A stretch of DNA of 64,000 nt from Luteibacter aegosomatis (GCF_023078455.1 NZ_CP095740.1:1600001-1664000); one strand, 5' to 3'. Numbered from the stretch's first letter, positions 49,521-58,367 are shown. The notes: generated from the sequence alone by a model not told the origin. A program made the numbers and translations.

Positions 49521-49653
49521 GCGGTCACTCCCTGGTTCTGGCCTCTATGGCCAGAGGGGCGGAAGTGTATCCGCTGCCCATGTGTGAAAAACGTGCAGTG
49601 GCGACGTTATCGAAGTGCGGAGGGCATCGCTGCCCTCCGCACGGCACGTCGTT

Positions 49654-50208
49654 TTAGTGGCCTGCGCCGGAATGCGCGACCCACTTGGTGTATTCGGCCT
49701 TGCTGATCTTGCCGTCACGGTTGGAATCGGCGTACTGGAAGTCGTTCGCCAGCAGCGGATACTGCGACGCCTGCTCGGGCGTAATGGACGACTTGCCCCC
49801 CGACAGCGTCGCCCAATCGGGCGCCGGACCCGCCGGTTTCGCCGGCGCGGGGCCGCTGTTGACGGTCACCTGGCCCTGCGGCGTATTCATCGGCGCACCG
49901 GATGTCGTGCCGGATTCCATGCCACCGGGCGGCGGAGGCGGCGGGGGCGGCGCATTGGACGCCGGGGGCGGCATGCTCGGATCGGGGGCCTGCGTCGTCG
50001 CCGGCGGCACGCCGTGGGTCGGCGGCGGCGGGGGCATGTCGGCCGGAGACGCCGGCGGAGGCATGGCGCCCGGCGGCGGCGGCGTGGCTTCACCCGGCGG
50101 CGGAGGCGGGACCTGCTGGGACGGTGCCGGCGGCGGTACCTGGGCGAATGCCGCACCTGCCAGCAGCAGCGAAGCGCCGAAGGCTACGGCGCGAACTTGG
50201 TTCTTCAT
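49654..50208 (-). CDS. Secreted proline-rich EF-hand protein
   Basis: A 184-aa exported protein. A signal peptide (MKNQVRAVAFGASLLLAGAAFA) precedes a roughly 75-residue stretch dominated by proline (PPPPPGEATPPPPGAMPPPA style, ending in a run of eight P). The end carries one EF-hand loop, DSNRDGKISKAEY, that should bind Ca2+. No enzyme domain is seen. The polyproline run is the kind of sequence that needs EF-P for translation. It is divergent from ycaQ. Function unknown. Confidence 0.75.
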   Translation of the reverse strand: MKNQVRAVAFGASLLLAGAAFAQVPPPAPSQQVPPPPPGEATPPPPGAMPPPASPADMPPPPPTHGVPPATTQAPDPSMPPPASNAPPPPPPPPGGMESGTTSGAPMNTPQGQVTVNSGPAPAKPAGPAPDWATLSGGKSSITPEQASQYPLLANDFQYADSNRDGKISKAEYTKWVAHSGAGH

Positions 50209-50291
50209 GGACAGCCTCCTTCGTTGTCGTGACGGGGATCGCGAACCCTTCGTTCGCGACGACGTTGCCGACGCTAGCAAGGAGCGATTTA

Positions 50292-51590
50292 ATGGTGGCC
50301 CAACTGGAAAAAGGCCTCACCGTGGCGTCACGCGTATCCGACGGTCCCTCCACGCGCGCGGTGATACGCCTGTCCCAGCGTTCGGCGCAACTCATGCACC
50401 TGAGCGCGCAGGGGTTGCTGCGACGGCCCGCGCGAAAGGCGCGCGCGGCGGATATCGACGCGACGATCGCACGCATGGCGCTGCTCCAGATCGACACGAT
50501 CCACGTGGTGGCGCGCAGCCCGTACATGGTGCTGTTCTCGCGCCTGGGGGCTTATCGCGAAGCATGGCTCGACGATGCCCTCGCCGATGGCCGCATCGCC
50601 GAATGCTGGGCGCACGAGGCTTCGTTCGTTCCCGTGGCGGAATACCGTTACCACCGGGATTATCGGCTCAGCCGCGTGAACCATTGGGCCTTGAAGCATG
50701 CGCAGCGCGCGCATGCCGAAGCGCGCGCGGACATGGACGCGCTGCTCGAGCGCGTGCGCCGCGAAGGGCCGCTTCGCGCATCCGATTTCGAACGTGACAC
50801 CCCCGCCACGAAAGGCTGGTGGGGATGGAAACCCGAGAAGCGTTGGCTCGAGGCGTGGTTTGCGTTGGGCGAACTGATGGTCCTGCGCCGGGACCGCTTC
50901 CAGCGCGTCTACGACCTGGCATCCCGCGTCACGGCGCGATGGCCCGAACCGCCACCGGCGTCGTCGCTGGACGAAGCATTCGTGCGACGCCATTTCATTC
51001 TCGCCAGCGTGCGCGCGTTGGGCGTGGCGAAGGCCCGGTGGATCGCCGATTACTTTCGGCTTCGTCCACGCGTCACGCTCGAGGAGCTGTCACCGCTCGT
51101 CGAGGAAGGCGCGCTCATCGAGGTGGCGGTCGACGGATGGGACGAACCGGCCTACGTGCACCGGGATCACGAGGCGTCGCTCGACGCGGCGTCGCGACAT
51201 GCCCTGCGCGGCACGCTCACCACGCTGCTTTCGCCGTTCGATCCCGTGGTATGGGACCGGGAACGGGCGCGCGACCTTTTCGGTTTCGATTACACGATCG
51301 AGTGTTACGTGCCGGCACCGAAACGGCGCTACGGCTACTACGTGCTGCCGATCCTGCATCGCGGTCGCCTGGTGGGGCGGCTCGACGCCAAGGCGCATCG
51401 TCAGGAAGGCGTGTTCCGCGTGCTCGGGATATGGCTGGAGGCGGGGCAGGTCGCCTCGCCGGTGCTCGTCGCGTCTGTGGCGGGCGCCTTGCGCGAGTGC
51501 GCGGCGTGGCATGGCACGCCGCGCGTGATCGTGGAGCGGGGCGAGCCGCGCGGTCTCGCCGCGCTGCTCGCCGCCGCCTTGCGCGATTAG
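50292..51590 (+). CDS. ycaQ: YcaQ-family DNA glycosylase (winged-helix, crosslink repair)
   Basis: YcaQ (AlkX family) unhooks DNA interstrand crosslinks. The 432-aa product matches the E. coli protein along its length: LLQIDTIHVVARSPYMVLFS, IAECWAHEASFVP, KGWWGWKPEKRWLE, LLSPFDPVVWDRERA and YVPAPKRRYGYYVLP. I take the ATG at 50292; the frame is open much further upstream across the EF-hand gene, which is not coding. Single gene, convergent with the lipoprotein gene (four-base overlap of stops). Confidence 0.9.
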   Translation: MVAQLEKGLTVASRVSDGPSTRAVIRLSQRSAQLMHLSAQGLLRRPARKARAADIDATIARMALLQIDTIHVVARSPYMVLFSRLGAYREAWLDDALADGRIAECWAHEASFVPVAEYRYHRDYRLSRVNHWALKHAQRAHAEARADMDALLERVRREGPLRASDFERDTPATKGWWGWKPEKRWLEAWFALGELMVLRRDRFQRVYDLASRVTARWPEPPPASSLDEAFVRRHFILASVRALGVAKARWIADYFRLRPRVTLEELSPLVEEGALIEVAVDGWDEPAYVHRDHEASLDAASRHALRGTLTTLLSPFDPVVWDRERARDLFGFDYTIECYVPAPKRRYGYYVLPILHRGRLVGRLDAKAHRQEGVFRVLGIWLEAGQVASPVLVASVAGALRECAAWHGTPRVIVERGEPRGLAALLAAALRD

Positions 51591-52069
51591 GGCGAGGTGG
51601 AAGCCGGCGCCGGCACGTCGGCGCAGGACTTGCCCTTGAGCACGTCTTTCAACTGACCGGCCAGCGAGGCGCAGCGGGCACCGAGCTGGTCGCGCATGTC
51701 CGGGTCTTGCGACTGGCGGAGCAGGCTGGTGCGCATCATGTCGTAGCGGTTGTCGATCTGGTCGCGGGGGAAGACGCCGGCGGCCAGGTGACAGCTCTTG
51801 TAGCTGGCCAGGTACTCGTCGCAGGCCGCGATGCCCGTGCTGTCGGGCAGCGGAGCGTCCTTCGACTTCGTGGTCCGCGTGGAGGGCTTCGTCACGGCGG
51901 TGGACGAGGACCGGGTCGATTCGGCATGGCCGGATGCCGCTGGCGTCGACGTGCTCCCGACGGTCCGGGTGGACGTCGTCGTGCCACGGGTATTGTGGTC
52001 CGAACAGGCGGCGAGCACGGCCAGGCCGATGGCCAGGGGCACGATGCGGGATACGGGGCGGATGGTCAT
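51587..52069 (-). CDS. Hypothetical lipoprotein
   Basis: A 160-aa protein with a lipoprotein signal (PLAIGLAVLAAC, lipobox LAAC), then a Ser/Thr-rich linker ([17 protein letters not shown]), and a small helical domain with four cysteines (AACDEYLASYKSCHLAAG; GARCASLAG; GKSCADV) that could form two disulfides. No family recognised. Its stop overlaps that of ycaQ tail to tail. Start at the ATG at 52069, which places the lipobox at a normal distance. Confidence 0.72.
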   Translation of the reverse strand: MTIRPVSRIVPLAIGLAVLAACSDHNTRGTTTSTRTVGSTSTPAASGHAESTRSSSTAVTKPSTRTTKSKDAPLPDSTGIAACDEYLASYKSCHLAAGVFPRDQIDNRYDMMRTSLLRQSQDPDMRDQLGARCASLAGQLKDVLKGKSCADVPAPASTSP

Positions 52070-52384
52070 GGGCGGCGTTCCCTTGTGTGGATCTGCGGGG
52101 CAAGAGCGTCGCACGTGAAGGTGCGACGCCGCCAGAGCATGGGCCCGGAGGGGGTGAACGCGACGTCATCCCGGTCACGGGACAAGCCACCATCGCTATT
52201 TGCGGCGGAGACGGGTATGATCCGGCCACTGTGTTTGCCGGGGTCATAGAGTTACGTTGACCCGATGCCGCTGATCACGAATCCGCCACATCGCTTCGCT
52301 CCTCGCGTTTCCTTGCACACCAGTAATCGGCAACTTCCTTTAAGTTGCTGGTTTCATTCGTTATTTAGTTATTGGAGTGTTTCT
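52070..52384. other. Gap containing a long cold-shock gene leader
   Basis: About 315 bases upstream of the first cold-shock gene with no coding sequence. The last 70 bases are AT-richer (TTTAAGTTGCTGG, TTATTTAGTTATTGGAGTG), as expected for the structured 5' leader of a csp mRNA. Confidence 0.5.
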
Positions 52385-52594
52385 ATGTCGGATCGTGAGA
52401 TCGGCACCGTCAAGTGGTTCAACGATGCCAAGGGCTTCGGCTTCATTTCCCGTGAGAACGGCCCGGACGTGTTCGTGCATTTCCGCGCCATTCAGGGCAA
52501 CGGCTTCAAGTCGCTGGCCGAGGGCGAAAAGGTTTCCTTCAAGGTCGTGAACGGCCAGAAGGGCCTGCAGGCTGAGGAAGTGAACAAGGCGTAA
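52385..52594 (+). CDS. Cold-shock protein CspA family
   Basis: A 69-aa single-domain RNA chaperone. RNP1 is KGFGFISRE and RNP2 is [24 protein letters not shown] opens the fold. The ATG at 52385 follows TTGGAGTG. An intrinsic terminator follows the stop. It is a paralogue of the next gene, with about two-thirds identity by eye, and both have long 5' leaders. Confidence 0.95.
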   Translation: MSDREIGTVKWFNDAKGFGFISRENGPDVFVHFRAIQGNGFKSLAEGEKVSFKVVNGQKGLQAEEVNKA

Positions 52595-52618
52595 GCCTTT
52601 TCACCGAATCGCTTCGCG

Positions 52619-52649
52619 AAAGCCGGGTGGAAACGCCCGGCTTTTTTCA
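52619..52649 (+). terminator. Intrinsic terminator after first csp gene
   Basis: AAAGCCGGG / CCCGGCTTT stem with an eight-base loop and trailing T-run (CTTTTTTC), 25 bases after the stop. Confidence 0.88.
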
Positions 52650-52719
52650 TGGGCGCCCTTCGGCGAATTTGCCGATTTTGTACCTTTCTTCACGAATGAG
52701 CGCGTGATCTCCGTCAAAA

Positions 52720-52755
52720 AAACGTCCTGTGTAGGATTTTTCCTACAGACGTTGT
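52720..52755 (+). promoter_or_regulatory. Bulged hairpin in the second csp leader region
   Basis: AACGTC-CTG-TGTAGGA and TCCTACAGACGTT pair over 13 bp with a three-base bulge around a short T-rich loop. It lies about 165 bases before the ATG and could be a promoter-proximal terminator, operator, or temperature-sensitive leader element. Confidence 0.4.
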
Positions 52756-52917
52756 CGAAAATGTGGTTATGATCGGCCGTACTGTGTTTGCGCGGTCACG
52801 CGAGTGACCCGATGTAGGCGAGTCAGTTCCCGCTCCATCGCATCACCCATGCCATGCATGCCCAGTAACGTCGCCGGCTCGCAGCCGGTATTTGTGTTCC
52901 GATAGAGGGTGTGTGTA

Positions 52918-53121
52918 ATGGCAACTGGTACGGTGAAGTGGTTCAACGACGCCAAGGGTTTTGGATTCATTACCCAGGACGAAGGCGGCCCGGACGTGTT
53001 CGTGCATTTTCGTTCCATCCAGGGCAACGGCTTCAAGTCCCTGCAGGAAGGCCAGAAGGTCGAATACACGGTGACCCAGGGCCAGAAGGGCCCCCAGGCC
53101 GATAACGTCGTTCCCAAGTGA
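52918..53121 (+). CDS. Cold-shock protein CspA family
   Basis: A 67-aa single-domain protein with KGFGFITQD (RNP1) and DVFVHFRSI (RNP2). The start is the ATG at 52918 (MATGTVKWF) rather than an upstream GTG at 52909. It is preceded by a long untranslated stretch and followed by a strong terminator. Paralogue of the csp gene 320 bases upstream. Confidence 0.95.
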   Translation: MATGTVKWFNDAKGFGFITQDEGGPDVFVHFRSIQGNGFKSLQEGQKVEYTVTQGQKGPQADNVVPK

Positions 53122-53168
53122 CGTTTTGACGGGCCGGCATCCCGCCGAAGACGCCCTGTCGACTTCAT

Positions 53169-53206
53169 GCTCCCCCGGACCCTGACTCCGGGGGAGTTTT
53201 TGTTTG
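53169..53206 (+). terminator. Intrinsic terminator after second csp gene
   Basis: CTCCCCCGGA and TCCGGGGGAG arms around a short loop, then TTTTTGTTT. Very strong stem, 48 bases after the stop. Confidence 0.92.
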
Positions 53207-53273
53207 TGCGCCCGCCCAGAGGCATCCTGTGGCAACTGCGCTACGCTGGGGACATGTTCCCCGGAGAAAGCCA

Positions 53274-54152
53274 GTGACCGCCATTTCCATCGAAGGCAAG
53301 CAACGCGACCTGGGTGACGGTTTCGTGGTGCGACGGCTGTTGCCGAACCTGAAGGCCCGGCATGTGGGGCCATTCGTCTTCTTCGATCATTTCGGGCCGG
53401 CCTCGTTCCACGAGGACGCCGGCCTGGACATCCGGCCCCATCCTCACATCGGCCTGGCCACGGTCACGTGGCTGTTCGAGGGGGCCTTGCGCCATCGCGA
53501 CAGCCTGGGCAGCCTGGTGGACATCCATCCCGGCGACGTGAACTGGATGACCGCCGGGCGCGGCATCGTGCATTCCGAGCGCACCCCTCCCGACGAGCGT
53601 CACCACGGCCAGGACATCCACGGCGTCCAGGTGTGGGTGGCCCTGCCGAAGGCGCACGAGGAGGTCGAGCCCGAGTTCCACCATCATGGCAAGGCGTCCC
53701 TGCCGACGAAGGACATCGACGGCGGCTCGCTCGTCGTCGTCGTGGGCGACGCGTACGGCGAGCGGTCTCCCGTGAAGGTGTTCTCCCCGATGTTCCTGGT
53801 CCAGGCGCGGCTGCGCCGGGGCACCCGCCTGCCGATGCCGGAGGAGCACGCGGAGTCCGGCGTCTACGTGATCGAAGGCAAGGTCAGCCTGGGCGGCCTC
53901 ACGCTGGGTGCGAAGGACATGGCGGTGGCGTTCGATGGCGAGCGGCCCGAGTTGAGCGTGGACGACGATGCGCTCGTGATGCTCTTCGGTGGCGAGAAGC
54001 TCGATGGCGAACGCCACATGTGGTGGAATTTCGTCGCCAGCTCGCCCGAGCTGATCGAGCGCGCGAAGGCGGACTGGAAGGTCGCGAACCACGAGCGTTT
54101 TCCGAAGGTGCCGGGCGACGAGAACGAACGGATCCCGCTGCCGGAACACTGA
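53274..54152 (+). CDS. Pirin-family bicupin protein
   Basis: A 292-aa iron-binding pirin. The metal site residues are in FFDHFGP, RPHPHIGLATVTWLFEG and WMTAGRGIVHSE, and the C-terminal cupin follows (VYVIEGKVSLGG). Several bacterial pirins have quercetin dioxygenase activity, but the physiological role is often unknown. The start is the GTG at 53274 with CCGGAG seven bases upstream. Single gene, 64 bases before the DUF962 gene. Confidence 0.9.
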   Translation: MTAISIEGKQRDLGDGFVVRRLLPNLKARHVGPFVFFDHFGPASFHEDAGLDIRPHPHIGLATVTWLFEGALRHRDSLGSLVDIHPGDVNWMTAGRGIVHSERTPPDERHHGQDIHGVQVWVALPKAHEEVEPEFHHHGKASLPTKDIDGGSLVVVVGDAYGERSPVKVFSPMFLVQARLRRGTRLPMPEEHAESGVYVIEGKVSLGGLTLGAKDMAVAFDGERPELSVDDDALVMLFGGEKLDGERHMWWNFVASSPELIERAKADWKVANHERFPKVPGDENERIPLPEH

Positions 54153-54216
54153 TCGGTCGCGCTGGCGCCAGCGCGGGCGACGAGGCACCGTCGGCTATCG
54201 AAGGGAGGGGCCATCC

Positions 54217-54522
54217 ATGGCCGGTTTTGCGAATTTCGACGAGTTCTATCCGTATTACCTCGGCGAGCATGCCGACGTGCGTTGCAGGCGACTGCATTTC
54301 GCCGGCAGTTGCGTGGTACTGCTCGTCCTTGCGCTGGCCGCGTTTACCGGCCGCCTCGCATGGCTGTGGTTCGCGCCCGTGGCGGGCTATGGTTTTGCCT
54401 GGGTCGGCCACTTCGTCTACGAGAAGAACCGGCCCGCCACGTTCCGGCACCCGCTGTACAGCCTGATGGGCGACTGGCGGATGTTTTTCGACATCCTCCG
54501 AGGGCGCGTCACGTTGCGTTGA
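54217..54522 (+). CDS. DUF962/Mpo1-like membrane protein
   Basis: A 101-aa protein with the Mpo1/YGL010w pattern: FANFDEFYPYYLGEHADVRCRRLHFAGS, two membrane helices, VGHFVYEKNRPATFRHPLYS and DWRMFFDI. The conserved histidines fit a non-haem Fe site. The yeast homologue is a dioxygenase that oxidises 2-hydroxypalmitate; bacterial roles are mostly untested. It overlaps the 3' end of the convergent cqsA-like gene by 14 bases. Confidence 0.88.
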   Translation: MAGFANFDEFYPYYLGEHADVRCRRLHFAGSCVVLLVLALAAFTGRLAWLWFAPVAGYGFAWVGHFVYEKNRPATFRHPLYSLMGDWRMFFDILRGRVTLR

Positions 54523-55771
54523 GCGCCGGTTGACGATCGACATGACGCTTGGCGCGACGGCTGGCGCTCCATGCCGGCAGGTTCATCTCGTCGCGCGCCC
54601 GGCGGCAGGCATCGACGAGGCGCTCCACGTCCTCGTCGCTCATGCCCGCGTTGAGCGTGAGGCGCAACAGCGATCGGTTGACGGTCGTGGCCGGCGCGCT
54701 GAATACCGAGCCGAAGATGCCATGGCGTTCCATGACATCGCGCACGTGGGCGGTCAGCAGTTCGGCGCCCGCCTCGAAGGCCACGATCTGCTCGGTCCCG
54801 TCTTCGATCGGATAGTCCATGGCGGCCAGTTCGCCGCGAACGTGGCGGGTGACCTCGCGCAGCCGCTCGCGGCGCCAGGTTTCGGCGCGGATCACGCGAT
54901 GCGAGGCCATGAGGCCGGCCATGTCGTGCGGCAGCAACGACGAGCTGAAAATGGCGGGAAGGGCCTCGCAGCCGAAGTAGTCCTTGAACCGCGTGGTGCA
55001 CGCGATGAATCCCGCGCGGGTGCAGTAGGCCTTGGCGAGGCTCGCGGTGATGAAGTGCACGCGGTCGTTGAGGCCGAGACTGGCCACGAGGCCCTCCCCG
55101 TGTTCGCCGTGGGTGCCCAGCGAATGCGATTCGTCGACGACGAACACGCAGCCGTTGGCTTCGGACAGGTCGGCGATGCGCTCCAGCGGTGCGAGGCTGC
55201 CGTTGGTGCTGTAGACCGAGTCCACCACAATCACGCCGGGGCCGTTGCGCAGGATCTGTCGTTCGAGATGGGCGAGGTCGTTGTGCAGCACGGAGATGGC
55301 CGTGGCGCCCGCGCTACGGATGCCTTCCCAGAGCGAGGCGTGCGCGAGCATGTCGACGTAGACGGGTACCCGTTCTTCGGCGATGGACTGGATCAGGCCC
55401 ACGTTGGCCGCGAATCCGGACTGGGCGAGGATGCCGTCTTCGCTGCCGACGGCTCGCGCCAGCTCGCGTTCGGCCTGGCGCAGCGGGGCATCGGCGTCCT
55501 GCTGGAACAATGCCGACATCATCATGCCCAGGCCGCCGTGGCCGAGCGATTCGCGTTGCGCCTCGACGATCGCGGGATGGCCCGCGATGGCCAGGTAGTC
55601 GTTGCTCTGGAGCATCAACGCATCCGCCTGAGGGCGGCTTCCACGCAAAATGTGACGGCCGCCCCAGTCGAGGGCCACGCGTTCGTCGTGAAATCGTTTC
55701 ACCCTGCGGTGAACGAAATCGGGGAGCGCTGGCGCCTTGGCGATGCGGTGAACGGCGGATATCTGTTCCAT
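54509..55771 (-). CDS. cqsA: CqsA/LqsA-type alpha-hydroxyketone autoinducer synthase
   Basis: PLP enzyme of the alpha-oxoamine synthase family that joins an acyl-CoA to an amino substrate in making CAI-1/LAI-1-type signals. It has 420 aa. It matches Vibrio CqsA rather than KBL/BioF through LQSNDYLAIAGHP, GFAANVGLIQSI, HASLWEGIRSAGA, PGVIVVDSVYSTNGSLAPL, VDESHSLGTHGEHGEGL, the PLP lysine in ITASLAKAYCTRAG, and the C-terminal GIFGSVFSAPATTVNRSLLR. It lies downstream of a regulator/kinase pair, the arrangement of a Legionella lqs-like locus. Start ATG at 55771. Confidence 0.9.
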   Translation of the reverse strand: MEQISAVHRIAKAPALPDFVHRRVKRFHDERVALDWGGRHILRGSRPQADALMLQSNDYLAIAGHPAIVEAQRESLGHGGLGMMMSALFQQDADAPLRQAERELARAVGSEDGILAQSGFAANVGLIQSIAEERVPVYVDMLAHASLWEGIRSAGATAISVLHNDLAHLERQILRNGPGVIVVDSVYSTNGSLAPLERIADLSEANGCVFVVDESHSLGTHGEHGEGLVASLGLNDRVHFITASLAKAYCTRAGFIACTTRFKDYFGCEALPAIFSSSLLPHDMAGLMASHRVIRAETWRRERLREVTRHVRGELAAMDYPIEDGTEQIVAFEAGAELLTAHVRDVMERHGIFGSVFSAPATTVNRSLLRLTLNAGMSDEDVERLVDACRRARDEMNLPAWSASRRAKRHVDRQPALNAT

Positions 55772-55913
55772 GGGTCTCTCTCTCTGGTGAGGGTGCGGGC
55801 GACACGGTGCGTGGCGCACGGCCGTGCGACGCGCACGCGCTGGCCTCGCCCAGGCCAGCGCAGCAACGGGGGAGGCGGAACGTGCGCCTCGTGATTGCCA
55901 GAGAGAGATCGAG

Positions 55914-56954
55914 CTAGATGAACCGCGGGCGGCTGTCGGCGGAGAGGCTCAGGTCCTGCTCGCGCAACCAGCTCCTGTAGGACTTCACGTGTTGCAGGCG
56001 GAAGCGCTCCACGTCATCGATGAGGGCGTAGTAATACCACTGCTCACCCGACACGGCCGTCGCGGGATACATGTGCGCTTCGGGGTTTTCCACGCCCTTG
56101 TGGTAAAAGCCGTCGCGGGAAGCGAACCACGGCAGGGCCTCGCCGCTGCGAAGCGCATCGAGTATGGGCGCGGGCGCGCCCAGATCTGCCGCAATTTCAT
56201 AATGCGTGCGGAGGTCTTCGTCGGTCTGTACGAGCAGGAACCGGCCGATGCCCCAGGCGTCCACCAGCAGCAGGCCGGTGGGGTTGCAGTGCACGTAGCA
56301 CTCCACGGGCTGGAAGGTGGCGGTCACGCTCTGCAGCACCTCGCGAAAGGCGGGGTCGCGCAGGAACCGGAAGTTGCCCAGGGCCAGGGTTTCGGCCACG
56401 AAGGCGCTGGCGCGCTCGAAATAGCGGCGTTGCAGTTCGACGATGGCGGCCTGCAGCTTTTCGATGGCGAGGGGGTCGTTCTTCCGGATGAAACGGTCGA
56501 TGACGCCGGAATTGAAGGCGTCGATCGCGGTCGCGTCGTCCGCCCGTCCGGTGAGAAGAATCTTGCCTATGTGCGGATTCGGCAGGCGCTTGCAGAAGGT
56601 GATGCCGTCCATCTCCGGCATCGCCTGGTCGACCACCACCACCGAGACCTCGGCGAAACGCTCGGGGTCGTAGACCACCCGGTGGATGGAGTCGATGTCC
56701 AGGGCGACCAGTTCCTGGGTTTCGGAGGGCCGGTCCTTCCAGCGATACAGCCAGCCGCCGCCGGGGACGGGGCGGCTGCCGTTGTTGCCCAGGGTGGCCA
56801 GGGCGCTGCGCGGGGAGCTGAAGGTGCGCACGCGTACCATGGGGTCGAGCAGGAGCGGCACGACGTCGAGGTACTCCTCGTGGTCGTCGACCAGCACCGT
56901 GGTGGTGGGAAAGTGGAAGGGCTGGATGTCGCCCTGCGAGTTCAACGTCATCAC
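55914..56954 (-). CDS. LqsR-like response regulator
   Basis: A 346-aa protein with a receiver domain at the N-terminus: acidic pair VLVDDHEEYL, phospho-acceptor Asp in VSVVVVDQAMPEMDG, Thr in KILLTGRADD and Lys in FIRKND. The receiver is interrupted by an insert of about 40 residues (NGSRPVPGGGWLYRW). The remaining 190 residues match no standard DNA-binding output domain, as in Legionella LqsR. Its ATG overlaps the kinase stop (ATGA), and the autoinducer synthase is 142 bases downstream, so it is the likely signal output. Confidence 0.75.
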   Translation of the reverse strand: MMTLNSQGDIQPFHFPTTTVLVDDHEEYLDVVPLLLDPMVRVRTFSSPRSALATLGNNGSRPVPGGGWLYRWKDRPSETQELVALDIDSIHRVVYDPERFAEVSVVVVDQAMPEMDGITFCKRLPNPHIGKILLTGRADDATAIDAFNSGVIDRFIRKNDPLAIEKLQAAIVELQRRYFERASAFVAETLALGNFRFLRDPAFREVLQSVTATFQPVECYVHCNPTGLLLVDAWGIGRFLLVQTDEDLRTHYEIAADLGAPAPILDALRSGEALPWFASRDGFYHKGVENPEAHMYPATAVSGEQWYYYALIDDVERFRLQHVKSYRSWLREQDLSLSADSRPRFI

Positions 56955-58330
56955 TGCCGGTCCCCGGAATGCGGATGCGGGAAAGTCAGGGTGAATTCCG
57001 TGAATTCACCCAGGTTCGTTCGGCAGACGATGCTACCGCCCATATGCTCCATCGCCGCGCGGCAAAAAGCGAGCCCTATGCCGAGGCCGGTGACCGTGCC
57101 CGTGCCGGCGCTATGGCTGGCGTACGAGTAGAAGCGATTGAAAATACGGGGCAAGACGTCCGGCGGGATGCCCGGACCGGTGTCGTGGACACGGATGCGA
57201 TTGCCGTCGTCGTCCGGCTCGATGTAGACCCGGATGTCGCCCTTGCCCGCCCGATCCGTATGAAAAAGCGCATTCCGGAGCAGGTTGAAGAGGATGTGCA
57301 CCACCAGGGTTTCCTCGCCCACCAGGGCGAAATCGCCCCCCGGAGCCAGGGTGATGCGCTCGCGCTCGGCCCGGGATCCGTAGGGGAAGCGCCTGAGGGC
57401 CTGTTCGACGCATTCGCGGGCGGTCAGGGGTACCAGCGGCACCTCGCCGATGGGGCGCGCCGAGAGCAGCAGCATGTCGATGATGGTATTGGCATAGGTG
57501 ACCTCGCGCTCCATCACGCCGATGCTGCGCTCGAGCGCGTGCAGGTTCTGCTCGCGGATTTCCGGCACCGGCAGGCCCTCGCTCTCGGCGAGCCGGTGGC
57601 TGCGCAGCAGGTCGGGCATGAACCGGGCGACCGCCCGCGCGGCGATGCGCAGCGACCCCAGGGGCGTGCGCAATTCGTGGGCGATGTTGTTCGAGGCGGC
57701 GGTCAGGGCGTCGATGCGCGACTGATCGGCGACGTTGGACGAGACGGTGCAGGTGGCGCCGCCGACCATCGCGAACAGCAGGAGCGGAATGTATTCGAGC
57801 ATCGTCTGCGTATGCAGGTGCGCCTCGGGCGAGAGCGCGAACACGAGGGCCGCCATGAGGCTGCCCAGGGTGAACACGAGCAGGAAGCTGGCGATGTCGA
57901 AAAGCATCATCAGCAGCATCACGCACGCCATGTGGGTCATCAACCAGGCGGGCGTGGCGTTGCGCAGGGTCATGTAGCCCACGAAGAAGGGCATCGCCAC
58001 GGTCATGGCGAAGTACCAGTACGTCGGCAGGTGGGTGCGCAGCCGGCGCGGCCACCACGGCAGTAGGGCCAGCGGAATGAACGTGGCGCTGCAGATGAGC
58101 CGCATCGGCAGGTTTTCGTACGGCTGCGGAAACAGGTACGCCCAGACCGGGTAATACACCGCGAGGCAGAAGCTGCCCACCACCCCGATCGCCACCATCT
58201 TCGGTTGCGAATAGCGGGTGCGCAGGAACATCGTGGTTTCGAAACGGGCCATGGCGCGGAAGAGCAGCCATAGCTGCATCTTCACGAAGGGCTTGCGCTC
58301 GACGGGCTTTTCCTCGGGATGCGGCGACAT
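56951..58330 (-). CDS. CqsS/LqsS-like membrane sensor histidine kinase
   Basis: A 459-aa sensor kinase. Six membrane segments occupy residues 45-215 with almost no periplasmic loops, as in CqsS/LqsS, which sense alpha-hydroxyketones in the membrane. The H-box is ASNNIAHELRTPLGSLRIA, the N-box FNLLRNALFHTDRA, G1 VHDTGPGIPP and G2 TGLGIGLAFCR. No receiver domain is attached, unlike Vibrio CqsS; the separate regulator is encoded next, overlapping by four bases. Genome context with the synthase gives the assignment. Confidence 0.85.
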   Translation of the reverse strand: MSPHPEEKPVERKPFVKMQLWLLFRAMARFETTMFLRTRYSQPKMVAIGVVGSFCLAVYYPVWAYLFPQPYENLPMRLICSATFIPLALLPWWPRRLRTHLPTYWYFAMTVAMPFFVGYMTLRNATPAWLMTHMACVMLLMMLFDIASFLLVFTLGSLMAALVFALSPEAHLHTQTMLEYIPLLLFAMVGGATCTVSSNVADQSRIDALTAASNNIAHELRTPLGSLRIAARAVARFMPDLLRSHRLAESEGLPVPEIREQNLHALERSIGVMEREVTYANTIIDMLLLSARPIGEVPLVPLTARECVEQALRRFPYGSRAERERITLAPGGDFALVGEETLVVHILFNLLRNALFHTDRAGKGDIRVYIEPDDDGNRIRVHDTGPGIPPDVLPRIFNRFYSYASHSAGTGTVTGLGIGLAFCRAAMEHMGGSIVCRTNLGEFTEFTLTFPHPHSGDRQ

Positions 58331-58367
58331 CGTCTTCAGGACCGGCCGGGCGGAAGGGGCATACGGG

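Larger units (their letters stand above)
52595..52917. other. Gap between the two cold-shock genes
   Basis: About 320 bases: terminator of the first csp gene, then a bulged hairpin (52720-52755) and the leader of the second. A conserved direct echo of its beginning, GATCGGCCGTACTGTGTTTGC, resembles GATCCGGCCACTGTGTTTGCC upstream of the first csp gene, so the promoters were duplicated too. No coding sequence. Confidence 0.5.
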
